64,000 bases of DNA from the NCBI GenBank assembly GCA_903833215.1, contig CAILEM010000080.1:26890-90889 (forward strand), in the 5' to 3' direction. Positions 27,897-36,075 of the stretch are shown here, one piece after another. This DNA comes from an uncultured Armatimonadota bacterium (lineage in GTDB: Bacteria; Armatimonadota; Fimbriimonadia; Fimbriimonadales; Fimbriimonadaceae). How positions within the stretch are numbered: position 1 is the first letter of the stretch; every line of letters starts with the position of its first letter. Below the pieces are notes generated by a model. The model ran no database searches. It was not told the DNA's origin and worked only from the letters and a program-made list of their open reading frames with translations. The translations under genes were made by a program, and so were the position numbers.

Positions 27897-29354
27897 GTGA
27901 AGATGAACGTGTTAGCGATTCGGGCATTCTCCGTCTTGTCTCTCGCCTTTGCAATTCCATTTGCGATCGGGCAGGGGTTCGGAGGCATCGACTCGGATGG
28001 TGGCTTTGGCGGTTTCGGATCCATCACCTTTCGAATGCAAAAGCCAGAAAAGGCGACCCAGGCGCAGATCATTGCGCTCGTGGGCAAGCTCGGACCCGGT
28101 ATCTACCACCGGATGTCGGGATGCACTCCACCGCCAGGGTGGGGCACCGGGAGTCCTGCCGATGAGGCGGCTATGCATCTTGTTCGCATCGGTAAGGCGG
28201 CAACTCCGTTCGTCATTGAACTCGCCAAAGCACAAGACGAGGCCACGCGGGCGCTCGTCATCGAGGTCCTCAGCAGAATCAAGGACGAGCGATCCATCCC
28301 ACTCTTGATCGAAACATGCCTTGAAGACCCGAGTAGTCGCGTTAGAGAGTCGGCGGCAGAGGGATTGGCCTATTCGGGAGATAAGCGGGTTGCGCCCGCC
28401 CTCGTCTACGCCCTTAAGGACACCAATCGGCGCGTCCAAATGTATGCCCTCCAAGCGATTACGAAGTCACCTCAAGAGAATGCCATCGGGGTTCTGGTGG
28501 AGTTAATGGGCCATGCGGCCGAGTCGGTGCCATCGATTGGTCCAAGTACTTCAGCGGCGATGGTTGCTCAACAGGCTGCTTGCGCTCTAGGCGCCATCGG
28601 ACCAAAGGCGTTTGAGTCGATCACGAGACTCCTAGATTCTCCAGATCCTGCAGTGCAGGCAGTTGCACAAATCGCCCTCACCAACTGCAATGATCGGCGG
28701 GCGATTTCCAAATTGAGCGAGTTGTGCTCGTCGCCTGATGACATGACCCGGCTTCGTGCCGCCCATGCCCTGGCCCGATGGCCCGATCCACGATCCATCG
28801 CCACACTGACCAAGCTAATGCGGACGGGCGGAGGCAACTCGGCGGGGATTGCAATGCAATCGCTTGCTCAGATTGGAGGAGTCGCCCTTAATCCGATCTT
28901 CGAGGCGGCTCACGACAAGAATCCAGGCTGGGCGGATGCAGTGGCAGGGTGCCTTATGGACATCCGCGATCGATCCGCCGCTCCTCGAATTGTGGAATTA
29001 CTGAAATCACCCAACGACAGACTGCGCCAAATGGCAATGTTTCACCTGGCGACGTGGTCCGATCCCCATGCCATCCCGGCTGCCATTCACGATGCCGCAG
29101 ATAAGGACATGGAGAAGCGTCGTTTGGCCATAGGATCGCTCGGTTACTACAACGACACCGACCACCCCGAAATCATCATCCCTTTGCTGAAGGCGATGAC
29201 CGATCCTCACGAGTGGGTTCGCAGCCAGGCCGCCGGTGCTCTATTCAAGAAGCGAGACAAGCGGATTCCTCCCGCGATGAAGGTGCTCTTGAACAGCAAA
29301 GTCAAGGATGTTCCTGCCCTGGCTCAGATGGTTCTGAAGCAATATCACAGCTAA
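27897..29354 (+). CDS. Secreted HEAT-repeat protein
   Basis: A signal peptide (VLSLAFAIPFAIGQG) and a Gly-rich segment lead into about nine HEAT/PBS-like repeats (e.g. ERSIPLLIETCLEDPSSRVRESAAEGLAYSGDKRVAPALVYAL shortened here), each with the paired helices and a conserved Asp/Arg turn. Total length is 485 residues from GTG 27897; ATG 27903 is an equal alternative start. It is probably a periplasmic scaffold for protein contacts. The next gene starts 20 nt after its stop. Confidence 0.8.
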   Translation: MKMNVLAIRAFSVLSLAFAIPFAIGQGFGGIDSDGGFGGFGSITFRMQKPEKATQAQIIALVGKLGPGIYHRMSGCTPPPGWGTGSPADEAAMHLVRIGKAATPFVIELAKAQDEATRALVIEVLSRIKDERSIPLLIETCLEDPSSRVRESAAEGLAYSGDKRVAPALVYALKDTNRRVQMYALQAITKSPQENAIGVLVELMGHAAESVPSIGPSTSAAMVAQQAACALGAIGPKAFESITRLLDSPDPAVQAVAQIALTNCNDRRAISKLSELCSSPDDMTRLRAAHALARWPDPRSIATLTKLMRTGGGNSAGIAMQSLAQIGGVALNPIFEAAHDKNPGWADAVAGCLMDIRDRSAAPRIVELLKSPNDRLRQMAMFHLATWSDPHAIPAAIHDAADKDMEKRRLAIGSLGYYNDTDHPEIIIPLLKAMTDPHEWVRSQAAGALFKKRDKRIPPAMKVLLNSKVKDVPALAQMVLKQYHS

Positions 29355-29374
29355 AAGACGGTAGGCTCTCCGGA

Positions 29375-30361
29375 ATGCTGCGGCCTGAAATAGCGGAGTT
29401 AACATCGAAGACGAATCTGACGGAAGCAGATCTCCAAGCTGTTCTCAAAGAAAGGGATCTGTACTTTTCGCAGGGCGATGAACTTGGTTATGCCCACTGT
29501 CTGACCGTACTCGCCTTCGTCGTCATATGGGTCCGCTCCGATAACAACCAACCACCGTTCGATCGCGCCTATTCACTGGCAATGGAAGCGTTGCCCATCA
29601 TGAAACGCCACCAAGATTCGGCTGGAACGATCGATGCTCTGCTCGGCGCGGTACCTTTAAGCGCTCCAGCTGAGGCGACCAGGATGCTTGACGAGGCTCT
29701 TGAGATTGCCAAGGAGATGGGCGACGACTTCCAAATCGCACGCGTACTCGGTCGTCAAGCTGCGATGTTGGGCCGTTCTGACCGAAAGCAATCCTTCAAG
29801 TTAAACAGCCAAGTACTCGAAATCTACGAAAAGATCGGTTCCGTCAGCGGGCAAGCTCGAACCCTTTTCAGCATGGCAATTCAGTGCGAAGGCGACGAGG
29901 CCAAGTTTGACTACTCCGTTCGATCGGCGAATTTGTTTCGGTCAATTGGTCGACTTGATCAGTCCGCACGAGCGATTTCACTGGCGTTGATGTATGGAAC
30001 CGAACATGTGCAGAGTTCTACGCTGCTCGAATTGGCAGAACAAGGTTTACGAGACGCTCAGACCGTTGGCAAAACGCTACTCGAAGGTTGTTTCTACAAG
30101 CATGTTGCCCAAATCCACGGTGGGCTCGGAAACTTCGAAGAAGCTGAGAAGTATCAGGGCTGGGCTCAACAAATCGACGAATCCGATGGCCTTAGCCCCA
30201 AAGAGCGGAAGCAGCAGGAGTTGCTGTTTACTCAAGAGATGATTGAGATGTGTAAGAAGCAAGGCAACGCTGAAGCGGAGAAGATGTTCAAGGAGAAGCT
30301 GCGCGAACTTAAGAAGACTAAAATTCAGAAGAAGCTCCGATCCGGAAGAGCTAAGCCATGA
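29375..30361 (+). CDS. TPR-like helical repeat protein
   Basis: The track start at 29213 lies inside the HEAT gene; ATG 29375 (MLRPEIAEL) gives 328 residues. The helix pairs, such as AYSLAMEALPIMKRHQDS, EATRMLDEALEIAKEMGD and ARTLFSMAIQ, have the TPR spacing of about 34-40. There is no signal peptide, and the C-terminus is Lys-rich. A cytosolic scaffold is likely. It overlaps the next gene by 4 nt (ATGA). Confidence 0.7.
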   Translation: MLRPEIAELTSKTNLTEADLQAVLKERDLYFSQGDELGYAHCLTVLAFVVIWVRSDNNQPPFDRAYSLAMEALPIMKRHQDSAGTIDALLGAVPLSAPAEATRMLDEALEIAKEMGDDFQIARVLGRQAAMLGRSDRKQSFKLNSQVLEIYEKIGSVSGQARTLFSMAIQCEGDEAKFDYSVRSANLFRSIGRLDQSARAISLALMYGTEHVQSSTLLELAEQGLRDAQTVGKTLLEGCFYKHVAQIHGGLGNFEEAEKYQGWAQQIDESDGLSPKERKQQELLFTQEMIEMCKKQGNAEAEKMFKEKLRELKKTKIQKKLRSGRAKP

Positions 30362-30579
30362 TCAAGTTCGAACGCGTCGTGATCGGCATCGCTGGTGTGC
30401 TCTTGTTAACTCTTACTGGCTTCGTGGCATTCTTCAGTTCGTACGGCGAACTCTTTATCTCGACCATCCGCAAGAAGGAATGGTTCCTCGCGGCCTCTTT
30501 ATCTCCACTTGTCTTGATTTACTGCTACATCGTGTTTGTTGGATTCGCGTACATCTGGCGAGCCATCAAAGGAAAGTGA
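30358..30579 (+). CDS. Small two-helix membrane protein
   Basis: The 73-aa product has two hydrophobic helices (IGIAGVLLLTLTGFVAFF and LSPLVLIYCYIVFVGFAYIW) separated by charged residues. Its ATG overlaps the stop of the TPR-like gene, so it is translationally coupled. No family recognised. Confidence 0.65.
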   Translation: MIKFERVVIGIAGVLLLTLTGFVAFFSSYGELFISTIRKKEWFLAASLSPLVLIYCYIVFVGFAYIWRAIKGK

Positions 30580-30605
30580 CGAGGGCCGAAGAGTTGCCCG
30601 AAGCC

Positions 30606-30735
30606 CACGTAGTCGGCGGTGATCGTACCGACGCAACAGCCGATGGACATGTATCGAATTGAAGTCAGTTCATGCCTCCATCTTTGATTCCGGACGTCGG
30701 TACAATCACCGCCGCCGACTGGCTGGGAGGTCATC
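30606..30735. repeat. REPIN-like element R2 (inverted pair)
   Basis: Left arm CACGTAGTCGGCGGTGATCG..CCGACGC (30606-30634) and inverted right arm CGTCGGTACAATCACCGCC (30695-30713) flank about 60 bases. The spacer resembles that of R3 (CAGCCGA... CCGGACGTCGG). It lies between two plus-strand genes with no other feature. Confidence 0.7.
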
Positions 30736-30895
30736 CACATCTACTCTGAAACTCGGATTCAAGCCTATATCTGGTGAGTCGTCTTGCGAGGTATCGAGTC
30801 CGGCTGAGCGACTTCAGGATATTCAGCCCCATGCCTTATGAAATCCCCATTAGAGATAGCTCTGAAAATGATGTATGATGAATGAGGAGTTATAA

Positions 30896-31234
30896 ATGTC
30901 ATTCAAAGGTGATCTAGAAGCGCTAGTGCTTGGGGTGTTACAGGATGGAGATCTGCATGGGTACGAGATCTCCAAGCGGATCAAACAGACGGGGACAAAG
31001 GCCCTGCAGGTTTGGGAAGGTCAGCTTTATCCGACCTTGCATAAGCTTGAAAAAGAAGGGAATGTCAGCGCTACCTGGGTTCCCCAAGAGGGCAAGCCAC
31101 CTCGCAAGGTGTATGCCTTGACCGACGAAGGACGAAAGGAACTCGCTTCCCAGCTCAAGACCTGGCACGAGTTCTCGGCCAGCATCGAATCGCTTTTGGC
31201 TCCAAGAAAGTCAGTTACCGGAGGCGTTCAATGA
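30896..31234 (+). CDS. PadR-family transcriptional regulator
   Basis: The 112-aa protein has the PadR winged helix: LVLGVLQDGDLHGYEISKRI, WEGQLYPTLHKLEKEGNV and KVYALTDEGRKEL. GGAG lies 8 nt before ATG 30896. It overlaps the next gene by 4 nt (ATGA), a common arrangement of PadR with a HAAS-type membrane protein. It probably represses its own operon. Confidence 0.92.
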   Translation: MSFKGDLEALVLGVLQDGDLHGYEISKRIKQTGTKALQVWEGQLYPTLHKLEKEGNVSATWVPQEGKPPRKVYALTDEGRKELASQLKTWHEFSASIESLLAPRKSVTGGVQ

Positions 31235-32052
31235 GATTTGGAGATTCAAAAAGAGACCTTAATCGAGCAGAGTTTCTGGAGGAACTCCGACGTGAATCTG
31301 CCCTTCATTTTGAGCCAAATGTTGCGACGGCGATGTTGCTGGAAGTTGAGGTGCACCTTGACGAAAGTATTCAAAGTCGCCTCGAACTCGGCGAGTCAAG
31401 GGAGTATGCAGAACAACAAGCCGTAAAGTCTTTCCATGAGCCCAAGCGCTTCGTGAGATCCATGGGGGCTGTCCACGAGGATGCGGTCAACCATGATCGA
31501 ATCCTGCTACTGATCGGGCTGGGCCTGGTCGGTTGGATCGGCTTTGGGCTCGAGATCGAAACCAACAGCACGGCCTGGTTTGCGTGGCCATTGGGCATTC
31601 TCGTATTGGGCTTGCTGCTGGCCGTGCGAAGCATTCAAATCGGATCCGTTCGAAAAGGGACGCTTGCGGCTCTACTCTTGACAACAACAGTCTGCATCGG
31701 CGGATTAATGCCCCTGACTTGGATTAATTCGTGGGCCTATGGCGGCATGGGATATATGCCGATATCAATGGCCAGAGAATTTGTAGCCGACCCGAAGATT
31801 TTTGAAAGGATGAACTCTTCCCAGGAGAATTCATTTGTTTCCTATGTGCCTACGCAGTCAGAAGCTGAGCAAGTGAAGGCGACCAAAGCAGCTTTGGCAG
31901 CGCCGCTTTTGGAAAGATACGCCGCTAATGCGAGCGAGACGACCCAGCTGTTCATCTTCACGTTCGCTTTGGTTAGCCTGGGGCATTTGGCCCCCGTTGC
32001 CATCCGTCGCCGTTTCCAGCAACGGTCTGGAAGGCGCGCCAGGGCTGCATAA
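31231..32052 (+). CDS. HAAS/permease-prefix-type membrane protein, PadR partner
   Basis: The 273-aa protein starts with a helical domain of ~85 residues (FLEELRRESALHFEP, EVEVHLDESIQSRLELGESREYAEQQAVKSF), the HAAS / permease prefix type found next to PadR regulators. Four hydrophobic segments follow (residues ~90-110, 112-130, 140-160 and ~235-255). The PadR-HAAS pair is well known in Gram-positives and Acidobacteria; its signal is unknown. Confidence 0.75.
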   Translation: MRFGDSKRDLNRAEFLEELRRESALHFEPNVATAMLLEVEVHLDESIQSRLELGESREYAEQQAVKSFHEPKRFVRSMGAVHEDAVNHDRILLLIGLGLVGWIGFGLEIETNSTAWFAWPLGILVLGLLLAVRSIQIGSVRKGTLAALLLTTTVCIGGLMPLTWINSWAYGGMGYMPISMAREFVADPKIFERMNSSQENSFVSYVPTQSEAEQVKATKAALAAPLLERYAANASETTQLFIFTFALVSLGHLAPVAIRRRFQQRSGRRARAA

Positions 32053-32177
32053 CTGCCTTAAGTTCAGGGCCATATTGGATTGAGCCCGGTCGGGAAACCA
32101 AATCTCTGGAAACTCTCGCCGTAACTGGGTTTGAACCCAATGTGGATTCGTGGTTCGAAACCGTGCGTTGGCTGAGC

Positions 32178-32370
32178 CCTCGTAGCCGGCGGTGATTGTG
32201 CCGACGCAGCAGCCGAACGGCACGCATTGATTTGAGTCGATTTGATACCTCCCTGTCGGTTCCCGGACGTCGGTACGATCACCGCCGACTACGTGTCTGG
32301 GATGGTGGTTGTGATTTTCGAGTGCCTTCGTTCGGCTGTTGGGTCGGTACGATCACCGCCGTCTACGTGG
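32178..32370. repeat. REPIN-like element R3, pair plus an extra arm
   Basis: Left arm CGTAGCCGGCGGTGATTGTG (32181) pairs with CGTCGGTACGATCACCGCC at 32268. A third, direct copy GTCGGTACGATCACCGCC begins at 32343. The spacer is similar to that of R2. The element separates the PadR operon from the convergent YcaQ gene. Confidence 0.7.
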
Positions 32371-32378
32371 CTGGGAGG

Positions 32379-33557
32379 TCACTGTAATGCGGATTCCAGA
32401 ACTGACGCAACCTTGCCGTCAACGCCGTCGAAGGCTTGCGATCCCGTCGCTCGCGTGTACTTGGCGAACTTCTTGAATGCTTGTTCTAACGCAGACCAGA
32501 ACGGGACGGTGGGGCGGAAACCGGATTCCCAGTGCCACGTCTTCACGTTGAGCACGCCTTTGACGACTTGAACATCGAAGCGAGCGACGAGTTGATCTCC
32601 CCACAAGACCGGCAAAACGTAGTAACCCCATTTCCGCTTGGGCTCCGGCGTGTAGACCTCCCACAGGTAGTCGAAATCGAAGACTTGGCGAATCGCCGTG
32701 CGATCCCACATGAAGTGGTCTAGCGGAGCGATAAAGCGCACCTTGCGTGGTAGCGGTGCCTCGTCAAGCAAGCGCAAGTGAGCCTGAGTCGTATGAAATA
32801 CCATGCCCTCGACGTCGACCGAAATGAGATCGCCCGACTTCAAAAGCTCCCCTATGATTCGCGTGCGACTCTTGTCGGGGGTTCGGAAGGACCAGACTTC
32901 ATAGTTGGCGTTCGGTCTCAACAGTCCGACCGCATCAAATCGATCCAAAAGTATGCTGCGCATCGCATCCTCGACCGACATGGGAGGAGTGTCCCGTAAT
33001 CCGGCAGGAAGGACTCGTTCGGCCAGGTCGTAGATGTGTTGGCCAGACCGTCGCGAATGAGTCATCACCTCGCCCGCGTGCCATAGGCTGAGAAGTATGC
33101 GCTTGGCCATGCTGGTCCCGTACCAAGAACCTTTCAGTTCTGGGCGCTGTTCCTGATAGGCAAATTCACGTGGCGCGAGTGGCCCACGATCTCTCAGTTC
33201 ACTCAGAATCGCCTCGATTGCCTGGGGGCATTCGGCCTGGTGCTCTTTGAGCCAATCGCCATGCCAATGATGGAAAACGCGCCTTACCGGCCATGCGGAA
33301 AACGGCACCAGGCTCGCCTGCTTGTCCCAACCGTCATAGATGAATCGATCTTTGTAGGCGGCCTTTTCCCAATCGCCAACCTTGTAGCCCGGAACTCTAG
33401 ATTGAAGAACTAGGTCGTGGTTGCTTCCGGCTGGCTTGAGTGGATCGAATTGAACACTCTTCAACCGTCCGAAGATTTCGGTCAGCGTGCCGGGGCGGAA
33501 ATGGTGGCTCACCATCAATCGGCGTGCGTCCGGTTTCGTGAGCTTTAGCGGTTCCAT
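32379..33557 (-). CDS. YcaQ-like winged-helix DNA glycosylase family protein
   Basis: ATG 33557 (MEPLKLT) gives 392 residues. The N-terminal winged helix (ARRLMVSHHFRPG), the QFDPL triplet (like the QxD/QxQ motif of this family), DRFIYDGWDKQASLVP, HDLVLQSRVPGY, and the late FIAPLDHFMWDRTAIRQVFDFDYLWEVYTPEPKRKWGYYVLP define the HTH_42/YcaQ family. E. coli YcaQ unhooks interstrand DNA crosslinks. Length agrees. It runs against the PadR operon. Confidence 0.85.
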   Translation of the reverse strand: MEPLKLTKPDARRLMVSHHFRPGTLTEIFGRLKSVQFDPLKPAGSNHDLVLQSRVPGYKVGDWEKAAYKDRFIYDGWDKQASLVPFSAWPVRRVFHHWHGDWLKEHQAECPQAIEAILSELRDRGPLAPREFAYQEQRPELKGSWYGTSMAKRILLSLWHAGEVMTHSRRSGQHIYDLAERVLPAGLRDTPPMSVEDAMRSILLDRFDAVGLLRPNANYEVWSFRTPDKSRTRIIGELLKSGDLISVDVEGMVFHTTQAHLRLLDEAPLPRKVRFIAPLDHFMWDRTAIRQVFDFDYLWEVYTPEPKRKWGYYVLPVLWGDQLVARFDVQVVKGVLNVKTWHWESGFRPTVPFWSALEQAFKKFAKYTRATGSQAFDGVDGKVASVLESALQ

Positions 33558-33616
33558 ATTGAATGTTCGATCTTGGCAGAAACGGATTGGAAGCACAAGA
33601 TGCCAACCTATATGCG

Positions 33617-34327
33617 ATGTTATGCTTTTCCGGGCACGGGCACCCCTTCCATCGGCGCCTTGATCATATGATCTGCGAGGTTCCCGACATCAAGGAAGCC
33701 TTCGAACTGTTCCTCAGCCTTGGCTTTCCTGAGGCATGGCCCATCGGACGGTTTTGGCCGCAGGGGCAAACGGCGGCAGTCGCATTAGGCCGCATTAATC
33801 TCGAGTTCCTTCAACTCGACGAAGGTAGCCCGAAAATAGCTCAAATTCGAACTCTGGTGTTCGAACCCGTAAGCATGGACGCCGCTATCCAGCGTCTCAA
33901 AGGCAGTGGCCTTGACGCGGATGTCAAAGAGAAGTGGGAGTCGAATCCCGAGCTACTTGCCCTCAGAGGTTTTGATCCCGAGGAGTGTAAATCCCCCCAA
34001 CTGATCTGCCGAAACGCCACTTTTGGACCCCAAGATCGAATGCCGGTCGACTTTTTTGACTGTGAGTACTCTCCCAAGTTGAAACAGAGGCTCGCGCCGA
34101 GTGCCTTTCCGGGACTTCTTCCGGTCGATCATGTTGTTCTTGGAACACCCACTCCATGGGAGAACTGGCACACCCTAGGCGAACAATTCGGACTCAGTGA
34201 AGGGAAGCGTGCTGTCGATATTGTCCTTGATGAGGAGCCTGTTGAGTTTCCAGAAGTCATAAGAATCATCTCCGACCGCGGCCCCATTGACCTGAAGGGA
34301 TGGCCCGCTCGCTTCCAATTCGCCTAA
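33617..34327 (+). CDS. VOC (glyoxalase-like) superfamily protein
   Basis: The segment RRLDHMICEVPDIKEAFELFLSLGFPE is a typical first VOC half. A second half begins at GLLPVDHVVLGTPTPWENW. The two-module length (236 aa) fits. ATG 33617 is chosen; the track start 33563 would put it 5 nt from the start of the divergent YcaQ gene. Substrate and metal are unknown; the two His positions in the VOC strands suggest some metal binding. Confidence 0.7.
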   Translation: MLCFSGHGHPFHRRLDHMICEVPDIKEAFELFLSLGFPEAWPIGRFWPQGQTAAVALGRINLEFLQLDEGSPKIAQIRTLVFEPVSMDAAIQRLKGSGLDADVKEKWESNPELLALRGFDPEECKSPQLICRNATFGPQDRMPVDFFDCEYSPKLKQRLAPSAFPGLLPVDHVVLGTPTPWENWHTLGEQFGLSEGKRAVDIVLDEEPVEFPEVIRIISDRGPIDLKGWPARFQFA

Positions 34328-34365
34328 GCGAAAAATGCGTTCCAAGTACACTTCACCTCACGAAT

Positions 34366-34998
34366 ATGGAATTCAACGTCGTCGACTTGGGAAGAATGCC
34401 TTACTTGCCGTGCGTCGAACTCCAGAAGTCGCTCTTGGAACAGGTCATCGAAGGCAGCCAGCCGAGCACGTTGCTCTTCGTGGAACACGACCCTGTTCTG
34501 ACTCTAGGAGCGAGCTTTCACGAGCAAAATCTGCTTCTCCCAATTGCAGAATATGAGCGGAGGGGCATTGAGGTGATTCGAACGGATCGTGGTGGGGATG
34601 TCACTTTCCATGGCCCTGGCCAGCTGGTGATGTACCCAATCTTCAACCTTTCCGAAACGGAAAGAGATCTTCACAAGTGGCTTCGGAGCCTTGAAGAAAC
34701 GATGATCGTGGCCTTACGCTCGCTCGGAATTGAGGGCCGACGATTTGCGCCTCACACCGGTGCTTGGGTGAGAGATCGAAAGATCGCCGCCATCGGAATC
34801 AAGATCCGAAAATGGGTTTCAATGCACGGTATTTCGTTGAACTGCGACAATGACCTAGGTTCCTTCGACCTGATCGTCCCGTGTGGGATTAAGGGCTATG
34901 GAGTGACCTCGCTGACCAGGGAACTTGGACGCACGTTCACCATCAGTGAGGCAAAACCAGTAGCACTAGAGGCCTTTCGGACCGTATTTGTCGAATAG
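34366..34998 (+). CDS. lipB: Octanoyltransferase
   Basis: ATG 34366 (MEFNVVDLG) gives 210 residues, the normal LipB size; the longer track start overlaps the VOC gene. The family signature TDRGGDVTFHGPGQLVMYPI, the catalytic Lys in RKIAAIGIK (Lys139) and Cys in VPCGI (Cys173), which form the acyl-enzyme dyad, are present. It transfers octanoyl from acyl-carrier protein to lipoyl-domain proteins, the first step of lipoate synthesis. Cytoplasmic. Confidence 0.93.
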   Translation: MEFNVVDLGRMPYLPCVELQKSLLEQVIEGSQPSTLLFVEHDPVLTLGASFHEQNLLLPIAEYERRGIEVIRTDRGGDVTFHGPGQLVMYPIFNLSETERDLHKWLRSLEETMIVALRSLGIEGRRFAPHTGAWVRDRKIAAIGIKIRKWVSMHGISLNCDNDLGSFDLIVPCGIKGYGVTSLTRELGRTFTISEAKPVALEAFRTVFVE

Positions 34999-35026
34999 TT
35001 GACCGCGTTGATAGACATCATATTTT
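34999..35026 (+). promoter_or_regulatory. Promoter of cysD with shared cys element
   Basis: TTGACC, 16 bases, TATTTT. Within the spacer lies CGCGTTGATAG (35004-35014), which is repeated exactly upstream of cysH (37806-37816). It may be an operator common to both. Confidence 0.5.
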
Positions 35027-35151
35027 TCGCCTCATACTGTTTCGTCATGTGAGCCGGGGAACGGGGCAAATGATCGTTTGTCGATAGTCGTGCCGAATAC
35101 CTTGGGAGTCAACCGCCGCAGACGGTTCTTCATGGGCCACATTTCTAGGCC

Positions 35152-36075
35152 ATGGGTACAGGTCTACTAACGCCAGTCGGAGAGCTTGATTTTCTTCGTG
35201 AACTCGAAGCAGAAGCGATTTACACTCTGAGAGAAGTCGCGGGCCAATTCGAGAGACCCGCCCTCCTGTTTTCGGGTGGCAAGGACTCCATAGTCTTGGT
35301 TCATCTCGCCCTAAAGGCGTTTGCACCGGGACCGATTCCATTCCCGCTTTTGCACGTGGATACAGGGCATAACTTTCAGGAAACGCTTGATTTTCGTGAT
35401 TGGCTTGTTAAGCACGTCGGAGCGCAACTCATTGTACGAACCGTCCAGGATTCGATTGATCGCGAACGTGTCGTCGAAGAGGTGGGCCCTTACGCCAGTC
35501 GAAATGGACTCCAAACCGTAACGCTTCTCGATGCCATCGCCGAACTCAAAATCGATGCAGCTATTGGTGGGGCGCGGCGTGATGAAGAAAAGGCGCGGGC
35601 GAAAGAGCGGGTGTTTTCCCACCGAGATGTCTTTGGACAATGGGATCCGAAGAACCAGCGCCCCGAGCTTTGGCACATCTACAACGGCTTGAAGGCTCCC
35701 GGCGAGCACTTCCGAGTCTTCCCCCTAAGCAATTGGACGGAGTTGGATATCTGGCAATACATCCAAGCCGAAGAGTTGGCGATTCCATCGCTGTACTTCA
35801 GCCACATTCGCAAAGTTGTACAGCGCGACAACGTCTTACTGGCCTGGTCGGAGTACCTGACGCCATGGCCCAACGAGGTGCCGGAACAACGACGTATTCG
35901 CTTCCGAACCGTTGGTGACTCGACGTGTACGGGCGCGATTGAGTCGGATGCATCAAATCTAGGAGAGGTCTTGGCCGAAGTTGTTTCTGCGCGTGTCACC
36001 GAGCGAAGCGGACGTGCCGATGATAGGCGTTCCGACGCTGCGATGGAAGATCGAAAACGACAGGGGTACTTCTGA
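35152..36075 (+). CDS. cysD: Sulfate adenylyltransferase subunit 2
   Basis: The 307-aa protein has the PP-loop SGGKDS (residues 41-46), VDTGHNFQETLDFRD, and IGGARRDEEKARAKERVFSHRD, and ends RKRQGYF, all characteristic of CysD. With CysN it makes APS from ATP and sulfate in the cytoplasm. It is coupled to cysN through a TGATG overlap. The leader is about 125 nt. Confidence 0.96.
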   Translation: MGTGLLTPVGELDFLRELEAEAIYTLREVAGQFERPALLFSGGKDSIVLVHLALKAFAPGPIPFPLLHVDTGHNFQETLDFRDWLVKHVGAQLIVRTVQDSIDRERVVEEVGPYASRNGLQTVTLLDAIAELKIDAAIGGARRDEEKARAKERVFSHRDVFGQWDPKNQRPELWHIYNGLKAPGEHFRVFPLSNWTELDIWQYIQAEELAIPSLYFSHIRKVVQRDNVLLAWSEYLTPWPNEVPEQRRIRFRTVGDSTCTGAIESDASNLGEVLAEVVSARVTERSGRADDRRSDAAMEDRKRQGYF

